This document shows positions 23,571 through 36,659 of a stretch of DNA of 64,000 bases, piece by piece (the first letter of the stretch is position 1; the number at the start of each line of letters is the position of its first letter). The notes under the pieces were generated by a model. The model was not told where the DNA came from, made no database searches, and was given only the letters and a program-made list of their open reading frames with translations. This DNA comes from Gambelia wislizenii (lineage: Eukaryota > Chordata > Lepidosauria > Squamata > Crotaphytidae), in NCBI GenBank assembly GCA_030847615.1, contig JAUMIR010000005.1, positions 247,294,645 to 247,358,644 on the forward strand. Direction: 5' to 3'. Made by a program: the position numbers and the translations under genes.

Positions 23571-24931
23571 GGTTATACAGGGAAGCTTTGGGTTGTACTT
23601 CGACTAGCGAGCTCTGTCTTCAAATCCACACACAGCTAGTCACCATCCTTCAGCCTTAGCTATGACACAGGAATATTGTGAAGATAAAGTGGGAAGTAAA
23701 CCAGCCTTATATGCTATCTTCAACTCTGCATGAAGAGCAGGATAAAAATGTAACAAAGAATGAAAATATATACTAAAGGCATGGTTTCATGTTCTTTTCT
23801 TATTTTAGGAAACACTTCTACAATTATGTGAACTTGGATTGCCAGTGATAGCTGTATTTCAGAGGCAGTGAATGTGAAGAAACCAGTAAGTACAGGTTTT
23901 GCAACTTGTATGGAAATCTGGAAATCAGTCTCTGAGGTTTTGCTGCAGGCCCCATTACTGTCTCAGGCAAAGTACAGAGTTACTGAAAACAGGTACCCTT
24001 ATGTGGAATTTCTTCCCCAACAAGTGAAGTTTGCCTGAACCCATCTTTATTTCAGTTTCAGATTGTATCCCAGCAGGATGATTTACACAGAAATTTTAAT
24101 CTGCTCTGCTGTATTCCACACTCCCCACCATATGTTTTACTACTTATATTGTAGTAAGCCTCTCCAGGAATTTGAGCTAAAGAGCAACCAACTAATAGCA
24201 AAAGAAACAAACATAACTGTGAGGCTGTGTTTCTCCCTCTAGAGACAATCGTAACAATAGCTGCAATCTAGTTGAGTAATTAGAAGTTCCATTGTCTCAT
24301 CTGTTTATTTCATTTAAGATTTTTTTAATAGACCAAGATATTTATGTACATATGTGTATGTGCTACCAGACTTCTGTGACCAGGACTGTAACTTAAGGGA
24401 ATACCTGACCACAGTCTCAGAATATTAATAGCCTGGAATATAGCCCAACGGGAGCTCAGTGTTTGAAGACTGCTTCTAGATACAGGAATGCTCTGCTTTG
24501 TCAGTCTTGAATTAGAGGGTGGTGGTCAGATAGGGAGGAGTGAGCATATGCATAGCTTCAACCCGCCTCTAGCTAAGGATGATGTAATCTAGGTCTGTGC
24601 ATGAAAAGGAACAATAGAACCTGAAGTACTGTGTCTGGGAACAAGAATGAATGAATGAACAGGTGCAGTGAGAAAGCTGAGCAGTAATCTCTGAAAGCAT
24701 TTTGGGATGCTTGCTACCTCTTTCTGGGCATCTGATACAGCGCAGTGACTTTTGGTGGTGAAAGGTTTCAGTTGTTTGACCCCACTCATGTTCAACCTGC
24801 ATTATGTGCACATAAACTCAAATATTACAAGCCTCCAGTGATCTCCTTCCAAGGGAAATGAACAATAAGTAAGTACCTCATCCTGGATCATGTCACCTGT
24901 GCTGGGATGCATGTAACAGCAGTTAAACTAT
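23571..24931. other. Unannotated non-coding DNA
   Basis: No exon, RNA or named repeat is supported. Short open frames at 24569-24811 (minus) have no recognised domain. Confidence 0.35.
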
Positions 24932-25370
24932 TGTGGGGGTTGTCTAAAGGGTGAAAATACTCTTCATGGAATACAAGGAGAATATGAGCTGTCTTAAGGG
25001 CATCCTGCATCGTTTCGCTGTATTCTGAAGGAGGGGAGCCAAAAACTCCAAAGGAAAAGCCTTCACGGCTTTCCCCGGAGTTTTTAAAAAACAGCAGGGG
25101 GAATGCACATTCCTATTTATTAGGGACAAGCGATGTGAGTTGATTTGCTTTAGTGCAAAGCTGATTAGCCAGACAAGCACGGGGGGCAGGGCTTGCTAAC
25201 AAGGCAAGCGCTCGAAGCCACCATGTTGGATTTTCGCCTTAGCAAATGAGTGCTAAGGCAATAAAACAGCGTGGGGTGTGGGTTTTTTGGTAAAGACAAA
25301 ATATCATTCTATAGCACATTGGAAATGTTTTTTTAACATTTGGTGGCTGCAATTTGAGGTAAGTTAAAAT
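24932..25370. mobile_element. TIR-class DNA element, one end only
   Basis: Left end GGGGGTTGTCTAAAGGGTGA matches the end of the 2191-2816 element. The body shares long stretches with 46823-47640: TTCTGAAGGAGGGGAGCCAA, GGAATGCACATTCC, AAGCTGATTAGCC, GGGGCAGGGCTTGCTAACA, CCATGTTGGATTTTCGCCTT and GCTAAGGCAATAAAACAG. The matching right end is not visible, so it is truncated or too diverged. Confidence 0.6.
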
Positions 25371-27944
25371 GTGAGTGCAGCTGCCATCTTGATCCGCAGG
25401 CATCTGAAGCTTATGCCTGCAAACAACAACAACGCATTAAAACAAATCACAGCTGCTGCAAATTGCCATCACTGTGGAGCAATCCATTTCTTTTCCCCTC
25501 ATATAGACAAGCTCCATCTTATCCCCTATGAACCTGTCCTGCCTTTGAGCCATCTGTGGAGATTCCCCTCTGTTTCCTATAAATGCCTGAGTTGCCTTTA
25601 GCTGGGATTCAGGAGAGAACCTTCTCTTTGGCTATGGCTGGAGTCTGAAAGTCTATGCCAGAGGAGACCTGTCTACTCTGTGATAGTCATCAGTCACTAT
25701 GAAAAGACATTTCTTAGACGTGATTTCTTGTTTGGAAGGCACATTGAGAAAGAAACTTGATTATCCTTGTTATATTTGTTTTTGAACAGCTTCACCTGCT
25801 GCCTCTGCTCTCATTTGTACTTGATTGTTTTGTACATTGTCACTGTTTTGATATGCTCGATTATATTGTAATCTGCTTCAAAGCACCTCTTATACCAGTA
25901 TTATCAGTAGCAACAGGTGCCTCCCATGTCAGTGGAGCAGTGATTCTGATCTGAGTCTTAGTTTGAAAGTTAAAGGAGCTATGCAGTGTGTTGAAGCTAT
26001 CTTGCAGGAAAGGGTCCTACAATTGTAGTAGCTTCTTTTTAAAACCCGGAGCAGAATCAAAGCCCCTCTAGCCTGGAAGCCACCAGCTACCACTGCAATA
26101 ATTAATCTGCAATCCTTGTCATCATCCAAGGAAAGTCACATTAAGGAGAAACATGTGGTGTAAGTGATAGCTGGTATAAAGGTAGTTCTTAATATGGCAT
26201 GGGATCAAACCTCTACTCAACTCCATTGGGTGAGCCCCTGTAGCTTGGCCTAACTGTGCCCTCCAGATGTGTTGAACTGCAACTCCTACAATCTTCACTG
26301 GTTGGGGATAATGGGAACTATAGTCCAACATATCTAAAGGGACTGGGGTGAAAAAGGCTTGCCTAACTCATCTACCAGGATGTAGTCAGGATAAATTGGG
26401 CCAATTGCTCATATTCAGTCTATCCACTAAGCTCCTTGTAGGGATGGCAAGATACAAAGTGTGATTAATAAAAAGAAAGAGGGCTGGAGAATGAGGCAGG
26501 AAGGAGGAGGACTGGATTCAATCAGAACTGGCTTTCTAGAGTATCCCCTTGTCTGGATTGCCAAGTAATCATGATAAGATCTAAGAGAGAGAGAGTTTTA
26601 ATTTTGTGTGTCTGTTTGTTTATACCAACTAGGCTGAACTCACCCAAAGTGACAGCAGAGGATAATTCTGTAGTGGTTTCCGTGGGGATGGGCAAGATGA
26701 ACAAATAATTCATGTCCATTTCTGATGTCTATTATTCTTCCACACTAGGCCCTGCAGCCATGCCAACACACACACAGACACCTCTTTATGCAGCCTGCAC
26801 ATTGAGGGGGCGGCTTCAGCTCTCGTAGAGAATTTCATCTCGTGACTCCCATTAGCATTGACAGGAGTTATGTGCATACATTTCCCTTCCCTTTTGTCCA
26901 TGGATCAAGCTGAGCTTGCCAACTCACTGCTTTCCTTGATGATCCAAAGTCAGCTTTATATCCAAATGCCGTGGGGTGTTTGACTGGTGGAGCCACAAAC
27001 TCTTTTAGTTCACTCATGACCTGAGTCCCTCTTTGTAGCCAAACTGCCTTTCAAGCAGCAGAGCGCAATGACCTGCAGCCAAATGGCCTTAATATGATTA
27101 CAATTCTGGGTATACACACTGCAAAGCTAAATTCTGGTTAAGGAATAGAACAAATCTTAAATTCAGAAAGAGACAATCTAAACTAAGGGTGGGGGGGAAT
27201 TACTTCTGGGGATTGCAAATCCCAGAACCTTTAGCCAGCATGGCTTCCTGGGAAGTGTAATGGATTGTAGGGTGTGTGGGTTTGTTTGTTTGTTTGTTTG
27301 GTAAAGTCTGGAGCAAACATAATTTATTTTAGCTTGTTCAAGTAAATCAAACAATAGGGGATGTTAGGGGTTCCTTTGTCAGGACCTATATAAACATCAC
27401 ATAGCTTATATTCCATAATAATAACCATATATATAATATGGTAGACTGCTGGGGCCATCAGAAGGAGAGGAAGCAGTATGCAAACATCCTTCCATCATGA
27501 CTGGACCCAGTTTCAGCTGAAAGTATCCTTCCCTTCTGCTACTTATTGCTGCTGCTGTAGTTGCTAAGAGGAGAAGAAACAGCGTTGCTTCTTTGTGCTT
27601 AAGTTTATTGTGCTTCCATCCAGTTGCATGAGGTACTGAATTTTGCAACAAAGGGTCTATGCAGGGGTGGGCAATATGTGCCTATCAGATGTTTCTGGAT
27701 TGCATCAACCCTAGCTGGCATAGCCAATGATGAGGGATCATGGGAGTGGTGTATGTGGAGAGCCTCTGCTGCTCCCAGAACAGGATCAGGCTATACTCCT
27801 GCCTGTCCTTCCCATGCTGTCCTCCGACCTGGCACTTGTAGTGTAAGGATCCTTAGCCATCCCTCTGTAGTGTTTGCCTACCTACAAATCCACACTTCAC
27901 TGTACATCTGTCATCTGATGCAACCCCATTAATTTCATAGGCGT
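25371..27944. other. Unannotated non-coding DNA
   Basis: No gene recognised. Contains a foldback remnant at about 26255-26330 (GTTGAACTGCAACTCCTACA / ACTATAGTCCAACATATC), a (TTTG)n run at 27280-27300 and a hAT-like GCAGGGGTGGGCAATATGTG start at 27661. Confidence 0.4.
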
Positions 27945-28135
27945 TCTTGTGGTGGTGGTGGTGGGCCTTCAAGTTGTTTCTGACTATGGGGACCTTAAGG
28001 TGAACCTATCATGGGGTTTTCTGAGGCTGAGAGCGTGTGACATGCCCAAGGTCATCCAGTTCATTTTCATAGCCGAGTGGGGATTCCAACCCTGGTCCCC
28101 AGAGTCATAGTTCAACACTCAAATCATTACAACAG
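27945..28135 (-). repeat. tRNA-derived SINE
   Basis: On the minus strand: box-B-like CCAGGGTTGGAATCCCC, then GATGACCTTGGGCATGTCAC, CTCTCAGCCTCAGAAAACCC and a tail with TTAAGGTCCCCATAGTCAG and ACTTGAAGGCCCACC. A (GGT)n run at the + strand start corresponds to the ACC-rich SINE tail. Confidence 0.8.
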
Positions 28136-28224
28136 GCATGTTTACCCAAAAATAAGGTTCACTGCGTCCTACTACCTTGTAAGGCTGCAGTCCTGTACGT
28201 TCTTATCAAGGAATAAGTCCGAGA

Positions 28225-28600
28225 CACCTATTTATTTATTTGATTTATATCCCCCCTTTCTCTTAGAACCTGGAGTCTGGGTGACTCATAACATGACTAA
28301 AAACAAGTACAAACAGATAAAGTCAATTTCTCAGCTGCCAGACAAATGCTCAAAGCCCACTTGAACAAAAAAGCTCTGTGCTTGCTCGTCAAAGGGCAAG
28401 ACAAAGAGGTCCAACCTAGGTTCCCTTGGAAAGAGTTCCACAACATGGAAGCAGCCATCTCCCCTCCCCAGCATCCCCACTAGACTGGGAGAGTCATAGG
28501 AATGGTAGAAGACCCGACTAAAAGGATCTCAAAGCTCAGCCAGGATTGTGGGGGAGAATATAGTCCTTTAGCTACCCTGGATTCAAGCTATATGAGGCTT
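28225..28600 (-). repeat. L2-like LINE 3' fragment
   Basis: On the minus strand it ends in AGAAAGGGGGGATATAAATC and AAATAAATAAAT. Further 5' (towards 28450) is TTGTGGAACTCTTTCCAAG and ATGGCTGCTTCC, the same area as the AFSVAAPRLWNSVP block of the 16.6-17.2 kb fragment. Frames are broken. Confidence 0.6.
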
Positions 28601-30715
28601 ACTTCTGGGTAAACATATATAGGGTTGCACTGTAAGTAAGCTCTGAGGGCCTTTGCTTCAACATACTTATTATAATATAATTCCCATTAAACAGTATAGC
28701 ACTTACTCTTGAGAAAGCATGCACAGGATTGCATTAATTGCCTTTGTGCAAATATTTCCACTATTTTAGTTCCTCCACTTAAAAATTGGACTGTAGGCCT
28801 CCTGGAGCAAGGATCTGTCTTTCTGATTAAATCAGTAGCAGGCATTATGCATACATAGTATGGTAGCACATATCTATATGCATATTTGTCCTCATGAACA
28901 TCCGTAGATGATTATCTCCTTTTTTATGTTATTTTATCCACTGCTGAAATGTGGACAATATGCATCTCAGGATAAGCATTTCTTTATAAAACTCTTCAAA
29001 ACACAATACACATTGATGGGATAGTAGCAGTAGAACAATGACTACGACGACGAGTACTACTAATAATAAATAGTGTAAGCAACCAAATCTAGAGCAGACC
29101 TCCAGCTTCAGTTAGCTGACAACACTGACTGCATATTGTGAAATAAATCTGAGTAAATTGGCAAAGCCAGCTAACAAAAGTTATAATTTCCCATTATCTT
29201 TCTCCTAAAGGCAGCAACACTTTAGTTAGAACAAGGCAATGAAATCTATGTCAGCTTCAAAATTTACATGAGGGGTGAATATTGTACTCACAGAATAATG
29301 AGGAAATGCTGTTCGCCTCTGTTGTTTTGTTCTCGGGGCTAAAATCCTTGCCAGCAAGCAGAACACTCACAAATTTAAGAGCATCTGATTTGATGAAGCT
29401 CCAAGTACATAAATTCCCTCCATGCTGGCTCTTGTTCTCAGGCTCCTCTGGCCCTGGACAGAATCTTCTTTGGAAAACCTACAGGTACCATTTTCTCCTC
29501 TCATCCTTGTCTGTGGCTGTGAAAGGGGGAGAAGCTATTTGGGAGGTGCATCTCCTCCACTAAGCTTTCCACACAACATCTCATCAGGGTCTTAGGGAGA
29601 TGGTGCGTTGATGCAGCAGCAGGCTGCTGTTCGTCACGGTTGTCATGGCAACCAAGATATGGTCCCCTGTGGTACAGTAACGCAGATGCAAAAGGTAAGA
29701 CACAAAGTATGTGCTGAACATTCTTTGAGGGGCCACCAGAGATTTTTTTTTTCATCTCCACACATTTCTTTTTAAAAAATCCATTTCTAGGAAACATTTT
29801 TCTCCTTCAACTGCTCATTTTTTGAGGCTTCAGAACACCCACTTTAATTTCCTATGATACAGAAAGCCTGGCTGAATCCCTGCCTTTGTGAGCACTTACA
29901 AGCATTTGAGAAGATAAAAACCTAAAGCTAACTGGAAGAGCTAGGGATCGCCATCAGAGTAGGAAAAAAAACGAGGGCATTGCCCCTTCAAATAAGAATT
30001 CTGCCCTGCTCCCTAAAATTTTATTTCAGTCCCCAAATTTCAAGCATTGCAGACAAACGCTGAAAATTATTCACACCTAGAACTCTAATATTTACTGAGT
30101 TTGCATTTCATTTAAATTGTGCCTGCTTCCTTTATTTGAATGCATAAACAGTATTTCTAAATGCTCAACTCAAAACTTCAGTGCAATGCTAGATATTTTG
30201 GGGAAAGGAAGGAAAATTTAATTGGGGGGGATTCTTATGAAGGGACTATGACTGCCTGTTGCCCCCCATAGCTGCACTCCTGTATACACCCCAGAATGCC
30301 TTACTGAAACTACATTGAGGACTGAAACATCATCCTATGCATAATTGTAAGGCAGGGATGGGGAACACATGGCTCTTAAGATGTTGTGGGACTTCAGGTT
30401 TCATCATCCCATCTTGGCTATGCTAGCTAATGTGTCAGAAGTTCAGTCCTGTAACATCCAGACTCTAGAGGTTCACACAGTTCCACCCGCTTTGCAGGGG
30501 AATCCCATTTAAAACAATGAGACTTCATTTTATATAAAGATGGGTAGGATCAGGCTGAAAATGGAAACGGAGCTTGTAAGAACCAGAGATGCTTGAGTGA
30601 TGCAAGGGCTTTGTTCAGTGCAATAAAATTACAAGAACATGTCCTAGACTCAAGTATGATTGAAAGGACAACAAGAAAGGAGAGAAAGGAGAATTTCCCC
30701 CAGAAGCCCCCCCCC
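28601..30715. other. Unannotated non-coding DNA
   Basis: No gene supported. Open frames at 29282-29563 (+) and 29501-29797 (-) overlap each other without known domains. A hAT-like GCAGGGATGGGGAACACATG start lies at 30354. Confidence 0.35.
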
Positions 30716-30800
30716 GATGGCATTCGCTATTATCCACGGAATTCGCCGTCTGCAGGAGGCCCTGGAACCAATCCCCTGCAGATACGGGGGTGCTACTTTA
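30716..30800. mobile_element. Tigger-like MITE fragment
   Basis: Subterminal sequence ATTATCCACGGAATTCGCCG, then CCTGGAACCAATCCCCTGCA and GATACGGGGGTGCTACTTTA resembles the right half of the 18420 copy. The left end is absent. Confidence 0.55.
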
Positions 30801-31221
30801 TGGCACTATATTTTACAGCGTTCATGTTCTAGCACAATCACAAACATTTTAGCATGCTGACATGATAACAATACAAAATTGCCCCAAGAATCCAGCAATA
30901 TGAGTGCTCCTTCTGCTTACTTCCATGTTTCCCCATGAATGAGATTTCGGCACATCTCATGAGTGTGCAAAAAAGCCCCCAAATACCAAAATTAAAAAAG
31001 AAAATGTTCAGAAAAGCACTGATACATTTAGAAACTTGCAAGCAAGATAGGGAGGTTCATAAAAAGAGTGTACAGTACCTAGTTTTCTCATTCGCACCCA
31101 GAAGTATTCTGGCGGGACCACCCATTGATGCTGGAATCACGTCAGCAGAATGAGGCACCTTCTTGCACACACAAAAATCCAGAACACATATGCTGTGGGA
31201 GATCAATTTTTGACCTCTTCC

Positions 31222-31300
31222 TGACACCATTTGTAAGCTACTCTTATAGACTTTGTGACTGAAGAGCGGGGTATAAATACAACAACAACAACAACAAAAA
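31222..31300 (+). repeat. SINE tail with L2-type 3' end
   Basis: TTTGTAAGCTACTCTTATAG then GACTGAAGAGCGGGGTATAA and (ACA)n is the 3' end of the SINE family seen in full at 46900-47184 (minus). Confidence 0.65.
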
Positions 31301-32607
31301 ACTCCCTCATAATGGCAGCAGAACAATTGCATAATGCTGGGGCATGACATCATCTAATAAGGAAGCTGTTTTGTGATCTCATGGCATCGTTATAATGTCG
31401 TTTTTAACGTCTAACAATCTCCTTGGCTTAACTATACTTTAAATATCAGATTTCAACCTATCCAGTTGGATTAAGCATTCTGGAGAATTGAAAAACTAGC
31501 TCAAGATTTTTCAGCATTTTGGCTAGCATTGCCTAACTGAATTTTGGAAATGTATTCAGTGTTCTTTAATCCTATAAACTATCCTGATTCTTCTAGGAAG
31601 CCTTCTCAATTTAGTAATGGGAAATCTTTGCTGATGTCTTCCTGACTACTGTATAACATGAAAAAATGCAAGAAGAATTACTCTGAACACTGGAGAGTGA
31701 TTAGAGAACAACATTTTGGATAGTGAATCAATATTGTTCAGTTCCAAGACTATATATATTTATATAGCTCTTATATTTAAAGAGCCAGTAAGACTTCTCA
31801 AGGATTACCTCACAGCTGCGTGGAATTAATTGAAGTGTAATTTATATTTGGGTTACAGTTCATGAATCTATAAATTGCTTTCAGATTGTTACTGCATATT
31901 TATCCTCACAACAATCCTGCAAGGTAAGTTAGACTGAGATCAGTTGACTTCCCTAAGACTACCCAGTTGATTTCATAATGGAAAAGAATGGGGCTAGAGG
32001 AACATTGAACTCATGTCACCTAGTCTTAATCCAATACTCAGTTCACTACAGCTCTGTACAAAAGTGCAGGGTGGAAGATGTCCACCATTCAAATGACTGC
32101 TGATCAAATTAACACAGTCCATGTTCAAAGTCAGTGTGATAGATCAGGTGAGTCCTTCAGTGGCTAACTGTTGACTGTGGCTCCCATCCACCTGCAGCAT
32201 TCCTGAGATGTTGTCTTTGGCAGTAACTGCTTCTTACCAGGCCCCAAGATCTTGCAGAGGAGGTTAATAGAATCAGGAGGCTTCATCTGCTCCATCACTC
32301 ACAAAGGAAAGCATAAATGTGACAGTGGCTAATGGCCAGCTCCATTCTCATCAACTGCCTCATCAGCTCGATTTCCCAGGCAAAAGGTTGCAATGATAGC
32401 TCACAGAGTGGCAGTTTCAATGAAATGTCTGGCACAATGCTAATCACAAACTATGCACACACACATACACTTCTGCAGCTACAAAAAAGCAAGTACATAC
32501 TTAATGAAAAAACTTGGGAAAGTTCCTTTTTGTAGCCCCATACATTATAGTAAAACAAAAACATTTTCAGTGTCTGCTTTAAGATATTTTCTTTCTTTTC
32601 TTCCTGG
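31301..32607. other. Non-coding; possible MIR-like fragment at 31893-32055
   Basis: Around 31900 the sequence TTATCCTCACAACAATCCTG, CAAGGTAAGTTAGACTGAGA and ...GACTACCCAGTTGA resembles the reverse strand of old CORE/MIR-type SINEs. The match is diverged. No gene is seen. Confidence 0.4.
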
Positions 32608-33066
32608 TCAGACATCATCTGGAATATTGCATCTGGAATATTGATCTGGAAACCACAGTTCAAGAAGGATGCTGAAAAGCTGGAACTTGTCCAGAGGAGG
32701 GCAACCAGGAAGGTAAAAGAACAGAAAACCAAGCCCTATGAGCAATGGCTTAGGGAGCTAGGACTGTTTAGCTTGGAGAAGATAAGATTGAGAGGTGATA
32801 TGATAGCCGTCTTTAAATATCTAATGGCAAGTTTGTTTTCTGCTGCTCCAGAGACTAGAATACAAACCAATTTATTCAAATTCCAAGAAAAGAGATTATA
32901 ACAAAAGAACTTCTTGACTGAATATACTACCTTGGAGGGTGGTGGGCTTTCTTGTTTTGGAGGTTTTAAAGCAGAGGTTAGATGGCTATCTCTCACACCT
33001 ACTTCAGCATTGTATTCTTGAATGGCAGGGGATGGGACATGATGGCTCTTGCAGTCCCTTCTGATT
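32608..33066 (+). repeat. CR1 LINE ORF2 C-terminal fragment, decayed
   Basis: 32641-32901 translates to a CR1 C-terminus: WKPQFKKDAEKLELVQRRAT, then LRELGLFSLEKIRLRGDMIA, VFKYLMASLFSAAPET. The frame then breaks, and DNA identity continues (TTGGAGGGTGGTGGGC, TTAGATGGCTATCTCTCACA) to about 33066. It is older than the copy at 42325-42952. Confidence 0.8.
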
Positions 33067-33354
33067 TCTTTCCCCAAATCCCCTGTAATTTCCTTGGTGT
33101 CTGTCCACATGGTGGAAATTGAGTATTGGGGCTCAATCTGAAGCAGGCCAAAAATCTATGCTCTGCATAGCCCAACTTTCTTGATGTAGAAGGACAAAAA
33201 AGTCAGTGTTTGTATGTATTAAACATGCAAAACCCCATGTTCAATCCCAGGCATTTGAAGCTTAATAGATCAGAACACTCTATAGCCTGAATCATATTGA
33301 TAGTCCTGACTAAAGTAGAACCACTGAATCAATGGGATTTACCTGTGTATTACA

Positions 33355-34091
33355 GATTAGCAAAGGCACATAGCACATTTGGAAGACTTTACAAAAGAGT
33401 CTGGAGTAATAAACACCTGAGGCGAAACACAAAAATCAGTGTGTATAGAGCCATTGTACTGTCTATTCTCCTTTATGGATCTGAAACATGGGTCACCTAT
33501 CGCCACCGCTTACAACTCCTCAAACACTTCCACCAGTGCTGTTTACGCACAATCCTAAATATACACTGGACTGACTATGTGACGAATGTTGCTGTCCTTG
33601 AGCAAGCAGGGATCACCAGCATTGAGGCCATGATATTGAGAACACAGCTGCGCTGGGCAGGGCATGTGTCTAGGATGGAGGACCGTCGCCTCCCCAAAAT
33701 AGTACTCTATGGTGAACTCACCACGGGTCAGCGTAAGAGGGGTGCTCCAAAAAAAGCGATACAAGGACTCCCTGAAACAACATCTCAGGCTTGGCCAAAT
33801 TGATCACCAACAATAGTCCGCCCTGGCCTCACATCGGGAGGCATGGAGACACACTATCCACAATGCTGCAGCCCTATTTGAGAACTCACGCTGAACAAGT
33901 CTTGAAGAGAAACGACAATGCAGAAAGAATCACAACCCAGCAACATCACCTGAGGAAACCTTCTGCTGTGCTTTCTGCAACCGGACTTGTCTATCTTGGA
34001 TTGGCCTTTTTAGTCATCAGCGCGCTTGCAGAAAATGCAGGATGAGTCCTTCCTGAATCTTCGTTTGCAAAGAAAAGCCAGAGAGAGAAGT
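33355..34091 (+). pseudogene. Second copy of the 14-kb LINE family, 5'-truncated and broken
   Basis: Corresponds to the copy-1 RT C-terminal region, from RLAKAYSAFGRLHKRVWSNK to the zinc finger and 3' tail. Breaks compared with copy 1: one extra A in the run near 33750 (frameshift after RKRGAPKK), TGG to TAG at about 33812-33814, and CGA to TGA at about 33892. The tail hairpin is changed (CTTCG-TTTG-CAAAG). It is the most diverged of the three copies. Confidence 0.85.
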
Positions 34092-34555
34092 CACCAAATC
34101 ATCAATTGATTCAGTAGGTCTACTCTGGTTCAGACTAGCCTCTGGGAAATTTGTTGCCAGTTTAGTCAACATGGTGACCACTGTCTAATGCAGCTTCCTA
34201 TGACATTTGAAAAGAACAGCTTGTTTGGGGGATAGGAATACAGTATCCAATTATTTTGCCCTCCTTTGAATTCAGTGGTACAGGTCTTTCCAGAAAGTTT
34301 GGCTCCTGTATACAAAAGCTAGTCTCTCATACATGTTTGTGTTTAACATGCTGCTGTTCAAGAAAGCAACTCTGAAAAGGGAGATGTTACGTAGCAAAGC
34401 AGCAAGGGGCCCTAAATCATCATAATAAAAATAATTCTCTCTGTTAGAGATGATCAGAGGTGATTGCCCTGCTGATTAATCAGCAGCAGCAGCAGTTGCC
34501 CCTCAGTTAATGGATGTTAAGAGTGACTGTCAATCCTTTACAAAGCAAAACAACA
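34092..34555. other. Unannotated non-coding DNA
   Basis: A short (CAG)n run lies at 34481-34496. No gene recognised. Confidence 0.35.
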
Positions 34556-34559
34556 TAGA

Positions 34560-34660
34560 GCTTGGAAAAAATTACAATTCCACAAATTCCTCAAACAATT
34601 CTAGATTATGGGACTCTGGGAGTTATAGTCCATGAAAGTAATTTTTCCAAACTGCAAAAA
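34560..34660. mobile_element. Small foldback MITE
   Basis: Ends CTTGGAAAAAATTAC and GTAATTTTTCCAAA are near-perfect inverted repeats. The inside contains GGGACTCTGGGAGTTATAGT. Related sequence at 34957-35060 and 36325-36405 starts GAGTTTGGAAAAGTTA. Confidence 0.6.
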
Positions 34661-34956
34661 TTAAACTACCAGTGCAAAAGAGAGAAGTATTAGCAAGGCT
34701 TGCGAGAGCCCTGAGATTTGTAGAAATAGAAAAGGGACAAAATAAATGGGAAGAGATCCCCAAAAAGGATTGAACATGCTATTTGCACAAAAAATGTTAC
34801 ACACCTTTTGTGAAAAGAGCAAATTGAAAACAGGATACATTCTGAAACAGAGCATAACTGGGTAGAACCCTGAGCAGGAGTGATCCACACTGCATCATCA
34901 CAACACAGGTCCACCCAGGGTAGTAAGAAATAGCAGCAGGAGGTACTTTAAATAGT

Positions 34957-35060
34957 TTGTTCAGAGTTTGGAAAAGTTACTTTTGTGGACAACAACTTCC
35001 ACAATCTCCTAGTTGGCATGGCCATACCAGTTGGAGCTGCAGGCTGAAAAGTAATGTTTC
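34957..35060. mobile_element. Related foldback MITE, imperfect
   Basis: Begins GAGTTTGGAAAAGTTACTTT and ends GAAAAGTAATGTTTCCAGC, weak inverted repeats around CTCCTAGTTGGCATGGCCAT. Same type as the element at 34560. Confidence 0.45.
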
Positions 35061-36521
35061 CAGCCTCTGCTTGGGAGGCCAAAGAGAGTGTGTTTCCAGA
35101 CTGAGATCTACAATCGAAGCACCTACCATCACTACACTGGAGCACCTACCACTGTTTCACCTGCTGTTGCCTCCTCCTTCTGGCGATAAGGTAAGTTGTT
35201 TTCAGGGTGGGACAGGTAAAGGGTGAGACCCAAGACCTAGAAATGTTAGGCCACCTACAATTAACGTTTCCCAAATACTCCAAACAGCTCCCTATTCTGC
35301 CAGGAGCTTCTTCTGAATACGGTTGCATAATTTTTCAGGCTGTCCTTGATTTGTGTCCATCCATGAGTGCCACCTTGACTGACTCAGGAGGCAGGCGGAA
35401 GGAAGGTGGTGCCTGCACATTCTTCCTGGTGAAACTTCTAGTCTCTAGTCATACTGACAACAAGATGTGCAATGGCTTGCAATGCTAGAAGGATAAGCAA
35501 GCAGTAAATGGATGGACTAGAGGAATAGTTTTGTTTGCATAGAGAGGCAGAGTACTAGTTGTTTCTGCTTATGGTTAAGAATCATTTGCAGCACTAACTA
35601 ATAAGAGTAGAGAAGCACTCTCTCTCCCCCACTTCCTGCCCTGTGTGTGTGTGTGTGTGTGTGTGAGTGAAAGAGAGATGGGGGGATGAGAGAGAGAGAG
35701 TATCTCTAACTCCATACAGCTGTACAAATATTTCATCATGTGATTCCTAACGCACAACACTGAAAGCCTCTGGATGGTGCCAAGAGGGGCGGGGGAAATG
35801 CCCTGAAACAAAAGGCTAAATATTGGACAAGATCCAGCTGCCAGGATCCATCATCCCTAGCTGACTTTGGGCCGAAGTAGGATCATCTTTGCACATTTTC
35901 CTTGCTCTTGCTGCTGGAGGGAGGGAAGGCGATCTGTGCACTCCAAGAGAGATACAGCAAGACCATGGGGCAGGACAATCAGCTCTTTGTTGTGTTGCTG
36001 GGTGATCCAGGAACGCTGGCACCCTGGCACCGTCTGTACTGCCATCTGCATGTATTGGACTGGCTTAAAAGGTCTTGTTCCTGGAAGGCAAACTGAAGGG
36101 CCAAGTCAGCAAGGAGGTTCCATCAGTCTCACGAGCCTCAGTTGTTCCTAGATCTGGTAAAAAGCACTCCTATCAGACTAGTCTGATTTATTCACTTGAG
36201 AAATACAGTACCTTCCAATGTACCACAAATGGAATTAAAGACACCCTGAAGTCCCGGTAATATAGCTATTAACATAATCAGAATCACTCTGAGACAAACT
36301 AGATATACTGTACAGTACTGTGAGTTTGGAAAAGTTAACTTTGTGGATTACAGCTCCAAGAATTCTGGGTGTTCCCAAGAGCTATAGTCTAAAAAAAGTT
36401 AATGTTTCTTTTGTAACCATCTCTGGATGCAGTAAAAGAAACATGTTCATGGCTACATGTATATGCGTGACTGAACAGCAAAGGCAGGCTCACAGGGGCT
36501 TCTACTGAAAAAGCAGTATAC
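35061..36521. other. Non-coding; (GT)n at 35642-35665
   Basis: Contains a (TG)n microsatellite at 35642-35665 and a GA-rich tract at 35668-35700. Overlapping open frames near 35.8-36.1 kb on both strands have no known domain. Confidence 0.45.
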
Positions 36522-36564
36522 CTAGAATCACACAGTTGGAAGGGATCCCAAGGGCCTTCTAGTA
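36522..36564 (-). repeat. CR1 3' end fragment split by a hAT element
   Basis: TAGAATCACACAGTTGGAAG then GGATCCCAAGGGCCTTCTAG is the reverse strand of the CR1 3' end. It stops at the hAT target site TTCTAGTA; a few further bases resume after 37100. Confidence 0.65.
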
Positions 36565-36659
36565 CAGTGATGGCGAACCTATGACACACGTGTCAGCACT
36601 GACACACGTAGCCATTTCTGATGACACGTGGCCATAGGCCTCCTCCCTACCTCCTGCAA